This document shows, in pieces, positions 49,486-62,300 of a stretch of 64,000 nucleotides of DNA. The notes under the pieces were generated by a model, which saw nothing but the letters and a program-made list of their open reading frames with translations, searched no databases and was not told the origin of the DNA. Source of the DNA: Primula veris. Taxonomy: Eukaryota; Streptophyta; Magnoliopsida; Ericales; Primulaceae. The DNA lies in assembly GCA_963682055.1 (NCBI GenBank), contig OY821750.1, forward strand, positions 4,962,501 through 5,026,500, read 5' to 3'. The position numbers were made by a program, and so were the translations under genes. Positions within the stretch are counted from its first letter, which is position 1. The number at the start of each line of letters is the position of its first letter.

Positions 49486-52400
49486 CCACTAATGCTCACT
49501 TTGAAAGACCAGTATGTGTAAAGATCACAAAATGAACTCATAGAATTCTTGTAAAGAATTAAAGGAGTTATTGTGGACTTATCCAACCATAAGACGGACC
49601 ATAAATATAAATGGTTATGGTTGATGCATCGACAATAGGTCACATGATTATTGTTGTCCACAGAAATGTATTATTTCCCAAACTTTTAGCCCTATCATTA
49701 AGTTGATGGCTCATGATCCGAATTATCCTGAAAAGTCTAGTCGCCTTGATAATTCCGAAGAGTAAGAATCGGAATTTCGATTTGAATTACTTGAGTTTGG
49801 AAATTGAAATTAAACATCATGTCGATTATGTTCAGACCGAAATGGACTCACGGAAAGTTTGATGATGCGATTGTAAATGGTTGCACGCACTTCTTGGTCT
49901 TGCGCACCAAGATTTTTATTTCTATGTGGGGTCATGCTATTTTGCTGCATTGGTCCGTCATGAGGCCCATAGACACTCAAACACCATATGCGTAGTAGCT
50001 GGTTACTGGTTATGAGCCAGAAGTCTCATATTAACACGTGTTTAGAGTGATTAATTAATATTTTTATTGAGCCGCGATAGCGTTCAAAATATGGACCTCT
50101 GAAGGGGACATAAGTCGATTATGAATCTCCTGCCTATCATTTGATAGAGTAACCTTGGGAAGCGATCTCTTTACCGCATGACATGCGAAAGTGACATCGC
50201 TAAGACTGTTCTTCCCGTCGTTAGAGGTAGATTTGCACGTTATCGTTGATAAAAAATGACATGAAATAACGTGGCATAACCCACTCAGTCTTAGCTAGAT
50301 CCCCAAAACTGCACTTAGTGATAAGTAAGTGCAAAGACTCCCTCAAGTCTAACTAAATGCCAGACGCATTTAATGACTTTATGAGATGTCACGAGATCAT
50401 TTATACCTGCTACAAAATGCTTGCAAGGATAGACGTCCCTCTCGGATGCCGTGTTCCTATCGTAACACGTTGCTTTGGCCGAACCCGCCAAGCAAAGGAC
50501 TCTGCCGTTGGCCGTCAGTCTGTCGTCCTTCCCAAGATAGGAGGAAGTTGACCGGATCTTAATTCGTTCAGCCCCAGAGGTGGTGAACTGAAACTCGTTT
50601 GTCGCACGAGATTGTAAAGGATCAAGGAGATGTGTGATTTCCTCCTCATCCTAAGAATCTCGAAATATCTGTCGATCATGATATCTTAGACGATATTGAA
50701 GCGAAGTGAGAGTGTCATTGATTACTTATTCATATATTCAGTGACGACTGATAATATAAACAAATTACGACAGAGAACCATGTACTGTTGCCTGAAGTCT
50801 ACGTAGAATAGACTGGACTAATGAAAACTTGCAATCCAAGTAGACTCCTTAGCGAAAGTGTGTTTGGACCTGTAGCTCCAACACCACCAATGTTAAACGA
50901 GTTCGTATATTTGGTTATTCGTAAGAAAAAGTGATGAGAATAATGAGACTGTAGAATGCTCGTCTAGTAGCGCATGGCTTCTCTCACACCTTGGAATTGA
51001 TTACGAGATGGTTTATTTCCTCGTAATGGACGTTATAACGGTCCCCTACTTTATCAGTTTAGTAGTTTCCGAAAAACTGATTATGCAGCATGTGATTATG
51101 GTCATTCTATGGGAATTTAGACTAGAGATGTGGATGAAGGTCCCTGTGTGACTTCATAATGCTTGAGTCAAGTAGTTTCTGACCACGGAACATGATCTCA
51201 ATTTAATGAGACGTTCACTATATGGATTAATATAATCCGAGCGGATGTGGTATACCCGCCTAAGTGAGTACTGGATTAGCTTGGGATACTTGAACAAGTA
51301 TTATGCCCTTGCATGTTTTATTACGCGATCCATTTTTTTTTGGATTTACCTTCGAGATGAAGGATCTTGGGAAGACACGGTAGTGACTCGGCCTGATGAT
51401 CGAGTCCCGTAAAGATTGAATCTAAGTCCATGATTCAGACTACACCCAGAAGGTGTTATTACGTTTTAGTCATTATGACGCTAAGTCGTTCGATTCTCCC
51501 ATGATTGTTCGATCACTAGACATTGATATAGACCCGGTCCATCCCCGATGAGACGACAAAGAGATATTGAACCATGATGTTCATATCTAAGTACAATAAG
51601 CGCATCATTGTACTTGGTCTAATGTACTAGGACGAACATCTTGTCTACTGTGAATGGTATAGCTTGACACAACATCGCGCTAACACGCTGCCATCGAAAT
51701 GGCATAAAAGACATTTTCCCATTACCTTAAGGTAACTGTGGATGAGGGCTTGTCTTATCCCATTTGCGTCATCGAGTGTACCTACCCCCTTCGGTACTCG
51801 AATTAACGCAACCCTTTTTCGGTTATACCGATACCGGTTACTTATCAGACCCGCATAAGAGATATTCCTAACATGGTCTGTCTTTACCATTAGGAATAAG
51901 GCAATATCTTGGAGGTCTTGGAATGACTCCAAACGAATCACTCTGATCTACTCGTGCTCTATGAGACGACTAGATGGTGTATATGGCTTCGAGCTCGTAT
52001 TAGCCATATTTGAATTACATATGATCTGTCTCACAATACAGATAAAACACTTGTCTTATTTGAGGACAACTTGTTGTTATCGATCAAGAGAGACATGACT
52101 TGATTATGCTATTTAGCATTTCTTACTGAAATAAATCTTCACATATGAAGTTTAAGAACATCCAGTTGAATGCTCGTTCTATTCCATGTTAGATTTTCTT
52201 GCATCCAGTCGTGTGTAAGTAAATGAAGCATCCAGTCGAATGCTCGTACTCTTTCTTGAAATATGAAATCCTTGCACCCCGTCGTGTGCAAGTGAGGGGG
52301 AGCATCCAGGTGAATGTTTATTACACTAATTACTACTTAGTCGAAATCCCCGCAACCTGTCGTGTGCAAGTGAGGGAGAGCATCCAGTCGCATGCTCGTG

Positions 52401-52903
52401 TACTCTGTTTGTCCTTAGACCAAGGTTTTTTCCCACTGGGTTTTCCTTGGCAAGGTTTTTAGGGAGACACGTTCCCATCATACCTCACTTAAGATTGCTG
52501 AAATTAGGGGGAGTATCCTGTTGTATACTTCTTACCACTGTGTACTCTTTTGTCCTTCGACTAGAGGTTTTTCCCACTGGGTTTACTCTAGAAAGGTTTT
52601 GATGAGGTACCTGTTTTATGGTTGATCCCCTACTACTCCACTGTTGCACTCTTTTTTCTTCGATCAGAGATTTTCCCATTGGGTTTGCTCCGGTAAGGTT
52701 TTGATAAGGCACACTGTTTTGTGGTTAGTTAATTACATAGAATTTCGGCCTATATCATTCGGCTATACAGTTTCTCCTAGGTACCGGTTTTGTCCCACAC
52801 TGGGTTTTCCGTCCCTAAGGTTTTTATGTGTTTAGCACTGCGAATGAACTCGACTCAGATCGACTGCATGAAGACGAAGAATTCAAAACGTCCAAAGGGT
52901 GAG

Positions 52904-53070
52904 TGTTGTAGAATATTATTGGACTCTTGGGCTTGTATTTTATGGGCCCAAGTGGGCTTGTAACCCTACCCCTCTATCTATATAAAGAGGGTTAGGGGTG
53001 TTGTACTTTACATTCATTCATACACATTCTGATTAATAAAGTCTCTCTTATTGTTGTCTCTCATACATCT
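52904..53070 (+). repeat. 3' LTR of copia copy C, truncated
   Basis: Matches the 5' LTR from TGTTGTAGAATATTATTGGA through gttgtctctcata, then leaves homology. The last ~55 bases, including the CACAACA end, are missing. It follows the purine-rich tccaaagggtgag. Confidence 0.85.
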
Positions 53071-53329
53071 CTTCAATTACACAAATTGCAAATAAAATAA
53101 ATATTAAATAAAACTGCTATGTTACGTTAACTGTCATCTAACTTTTAAATTCATTTGTCTATTTTAGATTTCTCTCTGCTCTTCTCTTTTTATCTCTCCA
53201 ATTTTTTTACTCGAGGTATGAAAACTTTCTTTTTTTTCCAATAATATTATTGTTATTAATTTATGTGATTTCAATTTTATGGTTGTCAAGTTTATATTCG
53301 ATTTAATTAGTATCAAAAAAAAAAACATC

Positions 53330-53840
53330 CTCCAATTTACCAAAATAAAACATCCCCCAATTTTATCAAAAATAAACTCTAACCATCAACCACCAAACTA
53401 CTTTCTATATCAAATTAATATCATTTTTTTTCTCAAATCAACATCACTCTACCACTACAATTATCAAGTATTTCTTTTTATTATTGAGTTTTAATTTTAT
53501 GTAAATAGATATAATTATTAATAAGTTATAACATTTATTAATTAAAAGTTTTTAACTTTTTTTATTGACCTTTAAATATCTATCTTCAAATTTGTTTAAT
53601 CACAACTAATATTGAGTTCTAATATAGGAAGTAGTTTGGTGGTTGATGGTTAGAGTTTATTTTTGGTAAAATTGGAGGAGGTTTTATTTTGGTAAATTGT
53701 GAGAGATTTTTTTTTTTTTGTAAAATTGGGGATAAATATAGTGGTAGAATGATGTTGATTTGAAAAAAAAATATATTAATTTGATATATGAAAGAGTTTG
53801 ATGATTGATGGTTATGATTTTTCTTTGGTAAAATTGGAAA
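53330..53840. repeat. Fold-back repeat with inverted multi-unit arms
   Basis: The left arm has block 1 (53330-53404: accaaaataaaacatccccc, ctaaccatcaaccaccaaac) and block 2 (53407-53456: caacatcactctaccacta). The right side has the complement of block 1 (53622-53700), then the complement of block 2 (53735-53785), then another complement of block 1 (53786-53840). So a tandem array faces one of its own units. Non-coding. Confidence 0.75.
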
Positions 53841-56800
53841 AAAAAAATTAGGTAAAACAAAACGCAAGGAAAAAAAAAATTTCATGTAGTCCCACGTCTG
53901 TTCAGATGAGTAAACTGCCTAACGAAAAAAAATCTCCCACCAAAGTCACACATGAACACTTCGGTATTTTATACTTTATTATTGAGCAGCAAAAGCACTG
54001 GACAAAACTCAAGTAGTATTTTAACTTTTATTTACAGGGGTGTTTGTTTAGTATATATTATGATTGCATGGCATTCGAAATACCGTTCAACCCATAAATA
54101 TTGTGTTTTGTTATGAAAATTGAAGACGGAACTATTAGTAACATAAGATTAGAAATAATGAAAAATATGGGTATTTGAAGTAATAATGGGTATGGTATTG
54201 AGAAATGAGGGTATTTATAGTAAAGGCGGTATGGTATATATATATATTAAAATCATACATATATATATATATATATATATTTTGCAAGTTTATTTATTAT
54301 AGATATAAATGTAAATTTGTAAAATAGTCCAATCTCAATAAAAATAAAACAAACATTTCATTGATATTTTATGTATGTACTATTAATCTTACATTTATTT
54401 GTTATCCAATCGTAGTCTGAACGTATTCATATTCTCGTTCCTCCTAATAAACGAGACATATTCATAGGGTATCACCAGAATCATCGCTTGGTGTAAGGTG
54501 GTAAAAAAAAATTCACTTAAAATTTACGAGCAATTTAAGATTTGACTTGATTGACGACGACATTACACGGGACAATGAAATTTGTTGGGATCTGGTGCCT
54601 TACAAGGTTGAAAATAAAATAAACGTTGGTGTCTTTATCATTTTGTGTTACTTTCATTTCAGTAAATAAGCTAATTTCATTTATTCAAGAGGAAAAATTA
54701 TAGCTATCATATTTATTTAACCGGTGTATTAGTAGTAACTTAATTTTTCATTCCAACTGAAAATGACCTGTTATATAGTTACTAACTAGTAGCACTAGTA
54801 TTCATCACTAGAAAAATACTGTATCCTTTAGTAAAGAATGAACGCAAGTAATATGTTTTTATGTTGTGAGTATAAAAGTAGCTTATTTGATGTTTGTAAG
54901 TATAAAAGTAAGATTATTTGATGTTTATAAGTATAAAAGTAGTATTGGCAAAGAGTTAAAGTATAGGAGTTTTTTTTTTACTGATCATATAAGGAATGTT
55001 AATGGGATAAAAGCAAGAAATTGTAATTAAACACTTTGTAATAATTTTCGATACTAAAACAGTTACATTCGGTACTATATATACTAATTTGAAAGAGATT
55101 CAAATTAGGAGCAATTATTTAGCAGTTTAGTAACTGCTTATTTATAGCTGTTGATCTGTCCCAATCAAGATCTAACGCTGCCTAATTATCTAACACTTAT
55201 CTGATCATATGGTTCATAATAATTCATCCTATTACAAATCAACGGAGTGAATTAATCACACAAATTATAACAATACATACACAGATACACTTAACCAAGA
55301 ATTCGAAATGAAATAAGCAGCTTTTCTCTCTCTTCCTCTCTGTTGCGATTAGGATTCTTCATTTTTATTGTCAATCCAATAATAACTAAGTAGCTAAAGA
55401 TTCATAACAAATCCACATATATTTAAAACCAAATACGAAGTATTTCACGGCCTAAATCAGGTTGCGGAAAGAAATTTAAGTAAAGGAGTATATCAGGAAT
55501 AAATCGTTAAACAGAAGATATAGAAAAACTAATAAGGTGCGTAATATGAGTTTTTGTAATATAAAGGTGTCAATAACACAGTAATATACCACAACGTGTT
55601 ACTACGTTTAGTTGAAATTATGCACGTTTAGCTGAAATTATGCCAGTAAGTTCATTTCAACAACAAAAATACAAAATTGGCTCCCTTTGCTTATAAATAG
55701 TATTCTAAACGACGCGTGTAGACGCTAATTAGGTGATGATTAGGCGGTAAAACGAGCCTAAAAACCCAACATATTAGGTGGGATTACGCGGATTAGATAG
55801 ATGTGTAATTATGCATGTATATTTGTAATTTCAGGATTTTTACAATGTGACCAATGATAACTTGATTTTACCTTTCACTCGTTTAGACTTGTTTGCATAT
55901 TAACTCAAAACATATTTTTCTTTAATGATTATGATATAAAAAATGGCATGTATTACGAGCCCTATAAATTACATAAATTTCAGAAAATATAAAATTTATC
56001 TTATATATGAAATGTATATAATAGTAATAAACTATCATGTGGTCCATATTTTTTTGATTGAAATATTGTTATGACTATTAAATAATAATAAACAAATATA
56101 AAAAAACTATCTAAGATTATTATAATAAAACTGTTATTTAAAATATATAAAATAGGTTAATTTTAAAAATGTTTAATATCGATGAGCGGTCACGTATCAC
56201 TAAAAAAAATATATATAATCATGGACTGTATATTACGTGGACTTTAGTAACAATCCCAAGGCAAAATGAGAAAATCTCTTTCTATACAAAACTTTATGTA
56301 TCTATTCAGTCTCACTGTGACTGTTCAGTAGCAGTATTTCGTCAGTTTGTGACAGGGTCTGTATATTTATAATTATGCCTGTACAAAAATATGTGTATTT
56401 TACTAAAGGCCCCAATAGTTAATCAAAAAAATGTTACATGCTCTCCTAAATTTAATTAATTTCACATATTCAACTGCTAAAACTCCAAGATAGTGGAAAA
56501 AGTAAGATATATATCGTGTCCCTGGATCTCACTATTACAGTTTTTTTCAATAGACTACCTTACTTATAACGTTTTTTATATCACAAATTTTCAAATTAGA
56601 GTATAACTTCGTAAAAATTAGGTAACTTTAACATAACCGACATCTATGTCTTTGAAACAGACCATTTGTTAATCAACTTATTTATAAAAATAACATTCAG
56701 TTCAATCAATACGATTTTCATTATTCAAAATGATATTTTGTTCGAGATAAAACTAAACTATATCATATCATATTTTAGATTTTGATGATCAATTGCAAAA

Positions 56801-58000
56801 CTCTTAAATCTTCGTGTTTTTACTTTGTATGTAATAGATTATAAGCTTGTTCAATTTTCTTATAAGCTTGTTCAATTAATCTTGTAAAAGTTAATACGAT
56901 TTTCATTGTTGTAGTGTCACTTTTTGTTCCTTCTATCATTTGATTCAAATCCGTCGATTTCAAAACATGAGGACTTGTAAACTTTAAAACTATATGGAGA
57001 AACAATAAAACTTTGTTCTACTAAACCAAAAAAAAATACAAAAACCTTAGTGTGGAAATTGTAAGGTCAAGTCATGTCACACGATCTTTCTCAACCCAGG
57101 CCAGTACTATTTGTGGTAAAAATAATAGCAAGGGGCATTACCAAAAAAACGAGGCCTTAAATTATTTCACCTGCCAAAAGTTACTCTAAACGTGCACGTT
57201 TTCAATAAATGAATGTTCATTTTTGTTTCTTTATTTACAGCCTTGTCCTTGTGTGAAGTTATCAAATTATCTGTTGGCTTGCCCAGCTCCTTTTTAGGTA
57301 GCCTGTGTAGCATTTATTTGGAAGAAATTGACACTCATACAAATACAATGGTGCTCCTAATAATTTTACATAGTTGAATTCCAACCATCCATTCATAAAC
57401 CAACAGCTATCTAACCATTTCTATTTTTGAATTTTAACAAAAGTAATTTCTATTTGCACTAGATACTAATTTAAAATTTTATTAAATGTCTAAATTTTAT
57501 GAGTAAACACTAGTTTAAATCTTTAAGTGTCTACATTTTATGAGTAAACTCTACCGGTTCCAAATTGTAGGGGCTCAACCAAAACTCTACATGCAGAATT
57601 GATTGGTCGAAAACTCTTAACTGAATTGTCGAAATAATTTTGTATAAAATTTAATCAAATAGTTTAATAAGTAATTTTTCATGTTTAAATTAATTCATCC
57701 CTACCATCCCATCAGCAATTTAGGCCTATATTTAAGAGTGTTAGGTTTCACTTAAGGAACATGTGGTGTGGTTAACCTTAAATAATTTTTAACTAGATCA
57801 CAGGGAGTATATTGCAATTTGCAAATTTCAAGCACTATTTGCCTGTTGCCACACAAATCAAGTACTACTGTATTTAAGCTCCTTCTTGAATTACTTTCAA
57901 CAACAAAAAATACTCCTTGAATTATTAGTTTTTCAATCAACACAAGCCGCTAATGTAGTTCAACTTCACAATAATTTTTGGCACCATTATTTAAGAACTA
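53841..58000. other. AT-rich intergenic DNA, no gene recognised
   Basis: It holds only small repeats: an AT microsatellite (54233-54285), ~32-base repeats with gtataaaagta (54868-54945), a doubled ttataagcttgttcaatt (56838-56878), and a GATTAGGCGG-like patch (55716-55800). Open frames are short and lack similarity to known proteins. Confidence 0.55.
54233..54285. repeat. (AT)n microsatellite
   Basis: Two AT/TA dinucleotide runs separated by aaaatcatac. Confidence 0.9.
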
Positions 58001-58168
58001 CCTCATAAATAATTATAGGTTTATTTAAGAACTACCTGATAAATAATTATAGGTACACTTTATAACTCTGTTTTTGGTAAGAGAACTAAATAAGTGTACA
58101 TATTGGATAATTTTGGGCACCATTATTTAAGAACTACCTGATAAATAATTATAGGTTTATTTAAGAAC
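57985..58168. repeat. Tandem repeat at the insertion point of copia copy D
   Basis: The unit ttatttaagaactacctgat plus aaataattatagg occurs at about 57988, 58020 and 58125. A partial fourth (ttatttaagaac) stops at 58168, where the LTR of copy D begins. Confidence 0.85.
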
Positions 58169-58385
58169 TGTTGTAGGATATTATTGGACTCTTGGGCTTG
58201 TACTTTATAGGCCCAAGTAAGCTTGTAACCCTACCACTCTATCTATATAAAGAGGGTTAGCGGTGTTGTATTTCACATTCATTCATATACATTCATTCAT
58301 ATACATTCATTAATAAAGACCCTACCGTTCCCTCTCTCTATGCCTCCTATATAATATATATACTGAGCTAATAAGACTCACAACA
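58169..58385 (+). repeat. 5' LTR of copia copy D
   Basis: 217 bp, TGTTGTAGGATATTATTGGA ... ACTCACAACA, with a ctatctatataaagagggtt promoter box. Confidence 0.9.
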
Positions 58386-59399
58386 CGTTATCAGCACTTT
58401 GCTCGCGGAGACTAAGATATACGCTCACGGATATTGGAGATTTTTGGTAAAAGCACGGATATTGGGTATCTATAAAACTTGAGGTTTATCCGAGTTTAAT
58501 TGAATTATTGCTATATCGACATTCATCAAAATACGAGGCGTACGGTATAAAAATATTTTTTCTACCCCTTACAAATAAAATATAAATTGCATGTCTGTGT
58601 AAATAATATTGGGCCGCACATGTATATTAGTATATTATTAGTGTTTATCTAGTTAACTATGTTGAGCAGAAAGGTTTATTGGTTCTACTGCATATATAGT
58701 TGTTTAATTCATTCATGTATTTGTTTGACCTAATGATACAATACACATGGAAAACTAGTAATTGATTAGGCCCACTCATACCTCATATACTAGTCTAGAT
58801 TTTCAATCAAATCTTGAACAGTTGCATGTTAACTGGTACCTACGTAATATTCCTTCGTATCCTGCCTTACTTTCAAGAATCATGTGTAAATCTGTTATGC
58901 TAAAACTGTAACTAACAATAACAGCATGGACTAGGTTGAAACTCACTGAAATCGTGGACTGCTAATGTAATAATAGTGTAACTGAATACTTAGTTTACTG
59001 TAATTACATCCTTTCTCCTTGTATTTAACCTTGAATACATAACAGCACATGCGTTTGCCACGGTTTATGGGTAAAATTGGCATTACCAAATAATTAAAGT
59101 TTACTTCTTTGCATGTTGTGGTGTAATATATGAATTACCATGATTATAATTTACACATATAGCAATAAATAATAAAATAATTATTTAGATCTTGATAGTG
59201 TAAATTTGGTAAATAATAATCTAGATTGCTAGCGTCAATTTGATTTCCTTATAAGGAAATATGTACTGCCATGTTAGTTAATCATGAAACATGTACAATC
59301 TAAATAATTGATCACTGCCATATAATATTTATTTACTGTCATGTGTAAAATATGGTAATTTGCGAAATCATATATTTTCACATTTAAGTTGGAAAATTA

Positions 59400-62300
59400 T
59401 GAACCTTCCCCAACTAGGCTCACCTATTTGGATACGATGTCTAGGAAATATATAGGCGGAAGTCGATATCCTAATGAGGTCGGGTTTTAAGTGGCATTCG
59501 TGCCCTCCACCCCCACCGTCTTTCCTGGTCGTGTTCAATTAGAGCTACCAAAAGGGGTTGACTAAATAATAATTTCCCCGAGTGTGTTTATATATTGATG
59601 TATGTTTCGCCGAATTGGTGTTTCAGTATCGACCCGTCGTTCAATCAATGAAAACCGATTCACATGAGAAGCAAAACTAATGTTTTTGAACCTGTCGTTT
59701 CGAAAAAAAGTTTGTGCTTGTGCAAACCATAAACATATAAACCAGTCGTTTTATATGATAAATAATCCAGAATTCCCAACACATGTTGGATGCCATCTAT
59801 GATGAGAAAAATCGTAAAACATACTTGCGAAATGACTGTTTAAACGTTGATTTTAATCCGTCATCACATGTTACTCACCCTGATGTGTGAAAATGTGATG
59901 CCCAAATTTTTTTTGGATGCCATCTTTGATGAGTAAAACACGAGTTTGTTGTTACCCTCGAGATGAATGTTAAGGCGTTGATTTTATTCCGCCGCCACAT
60001 TTGAGACGTGATGACGTCTATGGTGAACAAATGTCTGAAATTGACATATTGGAGCTATCCTTCACCAAAATACTAGCTTGGAAATTGTATTCCATAAGCA
60101 GTATCGTGGATTTATATTCACCATGTTCCTTTATCGCCCATCTGTTATTGGATAAGAAAATTACCCCGGTGAGTAGTTTTAATCCTATTGGGTCAATGGC
60201 GAATTGTTTGCCTGATATTAATGCTCTTCGTGTATATTTTTTTTCCACGAATCGAGAACCGAGACAAGTGTTATTTGTCTCGAACTGTCGCGATCCCGAT
60301 GAATCTCTTAGCCAAGCGAGATTTTAGACAATTGTCAAAATCGAAAACCTGTGGCTCCAAGACAGTAATTGAAAGGAACAATATGGCTCGTTGTCACAAA
60401 ACAAGAGATAATGCTCAAGGAGCCAACTCTATGCTATAAAGACAAAGGTCATGCACGGCTACTACTTAAATAGTTCACAACTATTATAAAGGTGGAAAAA
60501 CCGATGCTAATGTGGTTAAAGCTAACTGAAAGGAAACTCTTGAGACCCCCGATTTTGTGGCTCAAATGAGTTTGATACCTTTCTTTATATATTTTGATAA
60601 ATCATTGAGCCATTTTTTCGCTCATCTGGATTATGTTTTCCATTCGGATTATTATTTTTCCATTTGGACCATACTTTTGGATTATGGTTTGCCTGTTTAC
60701 GAAATTTCTCGAAATAATTTAAAGTGTTTTGAGCAAATTCCTTTGAAAAATGTGACCAAACTTTAAATTATGAAATTTTAGGCAATACTTGTGGTATAGT
60801 TGGTTTTTTGGAAATAGTGGGTAACAGTGTACATATAATTTCACCAACTACTTGCCTAAAAGAGCACTCAGTGACAACGATTCTGGACCTGTCGTTCCAA
60901 AATTGAAATCTTTGGTAAAGCCAAATCGATTTGTCAAATATGAGGCGTTATACTCATGTAGGTCCTGTCGTACCTTGTTGAGTTATAAAATATTCGAGAA
61001 AACCAGTGTTATCTGGTAATAGCTCATGAAATAATTAAAATGTCTTTACATAGCCTCCATTTAATACGACCAAAAGCGTATTTTAGAGGAGTTGAAATGT
61101 CTTTCAAGTGGTTGATACTACATTCTTTAAAGCATTTAAAGTTAACTTATCATTTCGCCTGTCGTCGAAATGATAAATGATTTAGATGCTAAGACATGAT
61201 TGTCTGTACTATCATTCGCCTGTCGTCGATTGATAAGAGCATTTTGATATTGTGGCATTGACCGGATGAGATATTCCCGGGTCAAAAGGCGATGCTTGAT
61301 TTATAATCACATCGCATTTGGATTCTCTCTGAGAATATATTTCGTAATTAATCCGAAATTCATGCCACTAATGCTCACTTTGAGAGACTAGTATGTGTAA
61401 AGATCACGAAAAGAACTCGTAGAATTCTTGTAAAGAATTGAAGGAATTATTGTGGACTTATCCAACCATAAGACGGACAAAAAATATAAATGGTTATGGT
61501 TGATGCATCGACAATAAGGTCACATGATTATTTTTGTCCACAGAAATGCAGCATTTCCTAAACTTCTAGCCCTATCATTAAGTTGATGGCTCATGATCCG
61601 GATTATTCTGAAAAGTCTAGTGGACTTGATAATTCCGAAGAGTAAAAAATTGAAATTTCGATTTGAATTACTTGAGTTTGGAAATTCAAATTGAACATCC
61701 TGTCGATTATGCTCAGACCCAAATGGACTCACGGAAAGTTTGATGATGCGACTGCAAATGATTGCACGCATTTCTTGGTCTTGCGTGCCAAGATTTATAT
61801 TTCCGTGTGGGGTTATGCTATTTTGCTGCATTGGTCCGTCATGAGGCCCATAGACACTCAAACACCATATGCGTACCAGCTGGTTACTGGTTATGAGCCA
61901 GAAGTCTCATATTAACGCGTGTTTGGAGTGCTTAATTAATATTTTGATTGAGCCGCTATAGCGTTCAAAATATGGACCTCTGAAGGGGACATAAGTCGAT
62001 TATGAATCCCATACCTATCATTTGATAGAGTAACCTTGGCAAGCGATCTCTTTACCGCATGATATGCGAAAATGACATCGCTAAGACTGTTCTCCCCGTC
62101 GTTAGGGGGAGATTTGCACGTTACCGTTGATAAGGAACGACGTGAAGTTACGTGGCATAACCCACTCGGTCTTAGCTTGATCCCCAAAATTGCACTTAGT
62201 GATAAGTAAGTGCATAGACTCCCTCAAGTCTAACTAAATACCAGATGCATTTAATGACTTTATGAGATGTCACGAGATCATTTATACCTGCTGCAAAATG

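Larger units (their letters stand above)
43868..52330 (+). pseudogene. Copia copy C pol remnant (two parts)
   Basis: Part one (43868-44555) and part two (49486-52330) together cover integrase (~49860-50030), the MPDAFNDF linker (50357-50380), RT (50905-51110) and RNase H (~51835, GYLSDPHK then the shared TAA). Gag is absent. It is decayed like copies A, B and D. Confidence 0.8.
42792..53070 (+). mobile_element. Ty1/copia element copy C, split by a nested element
   Basis: 5' LTR 42792-43015, primer region (tgttatcggcattttgctcg), then after only ~850 bp the sequence joins the pol region at ~43868. Copy D needs ~2.3 kb for the same interval, so most of gag is deleted. It is interrupted at 44556-49485 by a gag-only retrotransposon, then resumes without loss and ends in a 3' LTR cut short near 53070. 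Removing the insert leaves catgccactaatgctcact, as in copy D at ~61362. Confidence 0.9.
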
